DNA of 24,689 bases from Gamarada debralockiae (taxonomy: Eukaryota > Ascomycota > Leotiomycetes > Helotiales > Hyphodiscaceae). Under the pieces are notes generated by a model, which was not told where the DNA came from, did not search any database, and was given only the letters and a program-made list of their open reading frames with translations. The stretch lies in NCBI GenBank assembly GCA_002803225.1, contig NXFV01001418.1:1-24689 (forward strand), given 5' to 3'. Numbering within the stretch: the stretch's first letter is position 1; every line of letters starts with the position of its first letter. Shown here piece by piece: positions 20,779 to 24,689 of this stretch. The translations under genes were made by a program, and so were the position numbers.

Positions 20779-21138
20779 CTATTCCCATGATAGAGGGAAT
20801 GACCGTCGGTCAGTAGATCTGTATGTGAACCAACAGCCACCTTGGTAAATGAAGATTGCTATATCAGCGCCACTTAGCTCTCCATATTCGTAGGCCTTTT
20901 TAAGTAGAGTGCGCTTCCGTCTTCGCGAGTTCTCTCCCTTGCAATTTCGTGGAGGAGACTTGGTTGTTTGAGGAAAGCGAAGATATTCGGGAAGAAGGTG
21001 CCTTATATTTTTTTTTTCTAGAAGATAAGGTTTACTGTTGATTTTGTGGCCGACACTTTCAAATCTCTGATCTGGACCTTTTCTCGAATCCCTAAGATAA
21101 ATACCAAAGTGCAACCTCAAATCTTCTCCAAAACCCAT
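20779..21138 (-). CDS. Small SRF/MADS-box-like protein, about 119 aa, possibly partial
   Basis: The C-terminal half reads RRRKRTLLKKAYEYGELSGA and continues DIAIFIYQGGCWFTYRSTDR. Basic helix, L-x-K-K-A-x-E then a strand with A-D-I-A-I-F-I match the MADS/SRF DNA-binding and dimer fold as found in short fungal SRF-like proteins. The first ATG is at 21138, but residues 1-70 do not look like part of the domain, and a real start or upstream exon could be elsewhere. The frame ends soon after the domain (SFPLSWE), earlier than expected for a complete regulator. It could be a functional small DNA-binding protein or a fragment. Confidence 0.5.
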   Translation of the reverse strand: MGFGEDLRLHFGIYLRDSRKGPDQRFESVGHKINSKPYLLEKKNIRHLLPEYLRFPQTTKSPPRNCKGENSRRRKRTLLKKAYEYGELSGADIAIFIYQGGCWFTYRSTDRRSFPLSWE

Positions 21139-22880
21139 CAAACTATTCAGGGGGCAATTGTAGTACCGTGACGTGGCTGTCTTCTTGCCTGCTTCAAACT
21201 ACTAGATCCCAAAGTGTACAGATCATCACTCTTTGATGCTAACTTACTACCCCAGTACATATATAATCATGCACTCCCAAGTCCAAATATTTCGTCGATC
21301 TTCCTCTCGTTGTCAAGCTATCTGCCATTGTCATTATTTCCCAAACCAATTCCTAGTATACATAATATAAGAGTGGGCCTTAAATCCAGTATGCCAAGGT
21401 CCTTTTGCGAACTCTGCATAGAGCTACCGCAGGGGCTCAGCTGCCTCGCTCAGTAACTTCCGCCATACGCACTCCACTGCGTAAGCAGAAATTAATTCAG
21501 CTTTCCTCAAGGGTTCAAAGGCTCGGCGGTGGGTTTATAGGGAGCGACTGTGAGCATTGGCGTCCTCTGGGTAATTTATCATGCAGAGGAAACAGCTATT
21601 CTTGAGATGAGATAAGTAAGTGAATTACTTGCTTTCTTCAACTCCTACATTTCCACACCTCCTGCTGTGAAATTATCATTAAAATGCACTCAAATTCCTG
21701 CTTAGTGAATCTTAACTATCAAGTCGCTCATTCCAAACCAACGAAACTACTTCATAAATCTATAAAACACCACATCCAGAGTCCCCGACTTTTTTCCTCG
21801 GCACTCCAGTGCGAATACTCTCGACAGAATGGAACAAAGATGGAGGATAATCATCTACCTTGCACTGCGCGTTCGCATGTCACCAGATCTTCACTCTTCA
21901 TTGATTTCACGACCCCTAATCTGCGGTTTCATGGATGGCTTGTGATGTTTGTATGGTGACGGTAAATATCGCGTTTGAGTCTGAATTTCGCTGTCGACAG
22001 TCGATGTTAGAGTCGCAGTCCACACCCTGCAATGTTCTAAGGCACGATGAGAGGGGAACAAACATATTTTCGTTGAGATTTTGAGGGGTCTGAAGTGGCT
22101 TCCGGAAAATTACACCGCTGTCGTCACGTCTTGCAAGCACAGCCCAGAGTTGCTTTAATCTTTTCAATACAAGCGGTTCAGTTGTTTGTTCATCACCTCC
22201 CCAGGCTCTTTTCGCGGCTGTGCCTCCTGTTATATAATGGGCTAGGGAGCTCAAGCGAGACAGCCCCTCGACTTGACTGTCTAGTGATGAGTGAATCAGT
22301 TTTCCGAGCAGAAAAGCGATCCAGCCCACAAGCCCTGAATATAAAGTGTCCTTATTTTCTCTTAAAAACTGAGTCCATAAATTTCCCTCCTATGAAGAGA
22401 CCACCAGTGTGTGTTTCATTGACAGTGGTGTAGCATCACAGTCATTTTCATGACTGTTACCTTGGCAGAATCATGAACACACCCCAGAACTGAAGAGCAT
22501 AGTTGCTGATGAACTAGGCTATTCCAATTTAGTTCTTGTTGTATTACTTGTTGTCGTCTTCAAAACCGTTGTCGTGACTAGTGTCGTTGGTCTCTACCCC
22601 AGGGGCCTGTTCAACACCGGAACTACCCTATATGGACTACTACCCATTGAAAGGTCCTCGAGTGTGAGAGTTAGGGATGTGGAATGTTGAGGCAGCTTCT
22701 GTACCTTATGAATGGACTCACTGGCTTCCATGGACTCGCACTTCATGCGTTTGACACATTTCTTGTTGATCACTTCCCGTCCGCTGATGGATGCATTTTA
22801 TACACATCGCTGAGGGTACAAGTAAGGGAAATATTTACTCAGAACATGCTTAACAGATCAAGTGAATTCTTTGAACGGCA
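21139..22880. other. Long stretch without a supported gene
   Basis: Several frames of 80-137 codons exist on both strands, but none shows a domain, a splice pattern or a convincing start. A small perfect hairpin (7-bp stems at 22439-22445 and 22450-22456) is the only structure I noted. Confidence 0.5.
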
Positions 22881-22890
22881 AATTACTGGC

Positions 22891-22959
22891 ATGCCACCCA
22901 AACTAATCAATATTACCGAAATGCCACCCAAACTAATTTTAATTACTCGTATGCCACCC
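22891..22959 (+). repeat. 30-bp tandem repeat upstream of the MULE gene
   Basis: Units begin ATGCCACCCAAACTAAT at 22891 and 22921, and a partial third begins ATGCCACCC at 22951; AATTAC recurs at unit ends. The repeat lies 100-170 bp before the transposase ATG and may be a subterminal repeat of the element. Confidence 0.75.
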
Positions 22960-23058
22960 TGCCCCTCACCGCCACTTCTCCGGCGCTAGCCCTTACCTCC
23001 ACAATAGATTTATTATAATAATTCCTATTAAATCTTATCTACTTTTATTATTACAACT

Positions 23059-24502
23059 ATGGTCAACGTCGGCGATAAGTTCCCTTCAATTGAGGCTGCC
23101 CGCGAAGCTATCAGTCGTCATATACTTGATGAGGGCGAATCCTACAGAGTATACAAGTTAGATAAAACACGCTATATACTTATATGTCATGATTCTGAGT
23201 ACAAATTCCGAATTCGAGTATCTAAATCGAAGAAAGATAGAGCCTCCATTACAAAACTCGACCCGTATTCTTGTACACCTGCCACTCATTATAATTCAAA
23301 GCCCTCTCATTCAATGTAGTATCTTAAAGACCACTATCGAGCCTCTGTTATCGATAATCGAGACATTATACTAGTACAAATTCGATTAGATGAACGCCTA
23401 CGATTTAGTAACTATATCAACTACTAACAGGCATATCGAGTAAAGAAGACATTATTAGAAGAGATTAAGAGGTAAGAGGCTGATTGCTTTGCTCAATTTC
23501 TAGCCTATATTGTAGAAGGAACGAAATGCGAGTATGAGCGCGTCCCGATTGCGCTGTGTATCGCACGTGCTCTCAGTGAGGGATAAAACAAAAACAACAT
23601 AAAACGAAGGTCAAGTGCTCGAACGCACTGCAAAATACATCAGAAAACAAGTTGTACGATTGTGATGTATGTGTAGGTGTCTATGTACAGGTCCAGCTGC
23701 GAAAGACAAAATATGCCCGGCTGGCACGTGACATCCAGCTAAGCGATCAGCGTGACCGATTTCCCCACCACAATATAATACGACTAGTAGAGGCAAATAA
23801 AGAGAATAGATCCTAGATTACATAGGATAAAGAGATAGGAGCCTTTGAAGCTGTAGCATTTGCACTATAAGCTACAATCAAGGCACATGCCTATCTTCGG
23901 TAATTTTGGGCTATTGATGCTTGCTATACTAAGTCTCAATATTGTATAATATTAATAATTTGTTATAGTATTAATATAAATAGCAATATAGTCCCAGTTG
24001 CATAGGCATTGGTTCCTACAAAAAATCAAGCTTAGTGGATATGGTTTTGTAATTTTCTTGCTTTATGCTTTGAACGGATAACATGGAAAGGTACTATTTT
24101 TTATTTCTAATAGAGATAAAGGTATTACTTTAGTGATATCAGAGGTCTTTCCAAAGTGTATTCCTGCTCATTACTGTTAGCATATTGCAGATAATGTATA
24201 ATCTAGGTTTGGAGTCAAGTGCCGGTCTCTCTTTTAGAAGTGTATTTAGGCAAAGACTAAAGAGTAATTCAAAGAGGCATTAAAGGTATTAAAAGCAAAG
24301 AAAGCTATCGCAGTAGCATATATCGATAATATCCCTTATAAATTATAGGCAAGATATACGTTTCCTGTACTACGATATAGTCATTATACCTCTAATATTG
24401 TGGAATCTCTCAATAGTATATAGGGATAACTACGATACCTTCTACCACTTAAAATAGTAAATAGTATTTAGACAACTATTATAAAGACTTTTCATAATCG
24501 AT
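23059..24502 (+). pseudogene. Mutator-like element (MULE) transposase, decayed and interrupted
   Basis: N-terminal part 23059-23584: MVNVGDKFPSIEAAREAISR plus a WRKY/FAR1-like substrate-binding region, with stops at 23317 and later. After an inserted repeat (23600-23775) the catalytic part resumes in another frame near 23838: AFEAVAFAL, FWAIDACYTKSQY (first catalytic Asp), IVPVA...ALVPT; a frame change near 24100 in a T run; then FISNRDKGITLVISEVFPKC, the C-x2-H HIADNV region, and YTSNIVESLNS (catalytic Glu). The second catalytic position reads SNRDKG where the family has SDRxKG. In-frame stops in the catalytic half are only TAG and TAA, many at expected Trp positions. The order and motifs are those of fungal MULE transposases (MULE domain); the C-terminus is cut at the right inverted repeat. 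Confidence 0.85.
23600..23775 (+). repeat. 176-bp repeat, left copy, inside the MULE gene
   Basis: It runs from TAAAACGAAGGTCA to CCACCACAATA and is the reverse complement of 24503-24688. It lies between the N-terminal and catalytic parts of the MULE transposase. Its GC content is visibly higher than the MULE sequence on its right. Confidence 0.9.
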
Positions 24503-24688
24503 TATTGTGGTGGGGAAATCGGTCACGTTGATGCCAACCTCGCTTAGCTGGATGTCACGTGCCATCCGGGCATATTTTGTCTTTTGCAGCTGGACCTGTA
24601 CCTAGACACCTACACACACATGCACATTCGTACAACTTGTTTTCTGATGCATTTTTGCAGTGCGTTCGAGCACATGACCTTCGTTTTA
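24503..24688 (-). repeat. 186-bp repeat, right copy, inverted, at window edge
   Basis: Aligned by hand to the left copy, there are about eight substitutions and three small gaps (1, 1 and 8 bp), so identity is roughly 95% outside the gaps. The outer end reaches the last bases of the window, so the repeat may continue beyond it. Confidence 0.9.
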
Positions 24689-24689
24689 C

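Noticed and set aside
21916..22329. Minus-strand 137-codon frame
   Set aside because: No domain, no splice context, and composition is unlike the real genes of the window.
22684..22989. 101-codon plus-strand frame with repeated MPPKLI
   Set aside because: The repeated peptide comes from the 30-bp DNA repeat, and the upstream part has no recognisable features.

Overview
This window looks like nuclear DNA of a filamentous ascomycete (Pezizomycotina). The supported genes have short introns of about 48-65 bp with GTANGT-like donors, CTAAC/CTGAC branch sites and YAG acceptors. The families present are typical of these fungi: a Zn(II)2Cys6 regulator, an MFS efflux pump, a P450, an alcohol-acetyltransferase-like enzyme and an SRF/MADS-like protein. 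The transposons carry a repeat-induced point mutation (RIP) type of damage: in-frame stops that are nearly all TAG or TAA. I cannot name the species.

Layout. 1-5071: 3' part of a decayed Ty1/copia retrotransposon, a single reading frame of about 1,560 codons broken only by stops, then a polypurine tract and 3' LTR. 5172-6107 (-): intact gene of unknown function. 6712-8910 (+): Zn(II)2Cys6 transcription factor pseudogene. 9278-11426 (+): apparently intact nine-exon MFS/DHA2 efflux transporter. 11604-12572 (-): truncated, frameshifted cytochrome P450 pseudogene. 12829-14349 (-): intact two-exon AATase-like acyltransferase. 14917-15233: three stem-loops. 15247-15497: 3' stub of a second copia element. 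16261-17539: short tandem repeats, a 158-bp duplication and a Ty3/gypsy gag remnant. 18484-20199 (+): intact 571-aa membrane glycoprotein of unknown function. 20779-21138 (-): short MADS-like ORF. 22891-24689: decayed Mutator-like element (MULE) associated with two inverted copies of a 176-186 bp repeat.

How the genes may fit together. Regulator, efflux pump, P450 and acyltransferase side by side are the usual parts of a secondary-metabolite locus. Here the regulator and the P450 are broken while the pump and acyltransferase look intact, and no backbone synthase is in view, so this is best read as a decaying or residual cluster between transposon-rich segments. I found no CRISPR array, tRNA, rRNA or clearly new biological system. 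The points most worth a second look are the inverted repeats around the MULE, the cluster decay (including compensating frameshifts in the P450), the MADS-like ORF and the unknown membrane protein.
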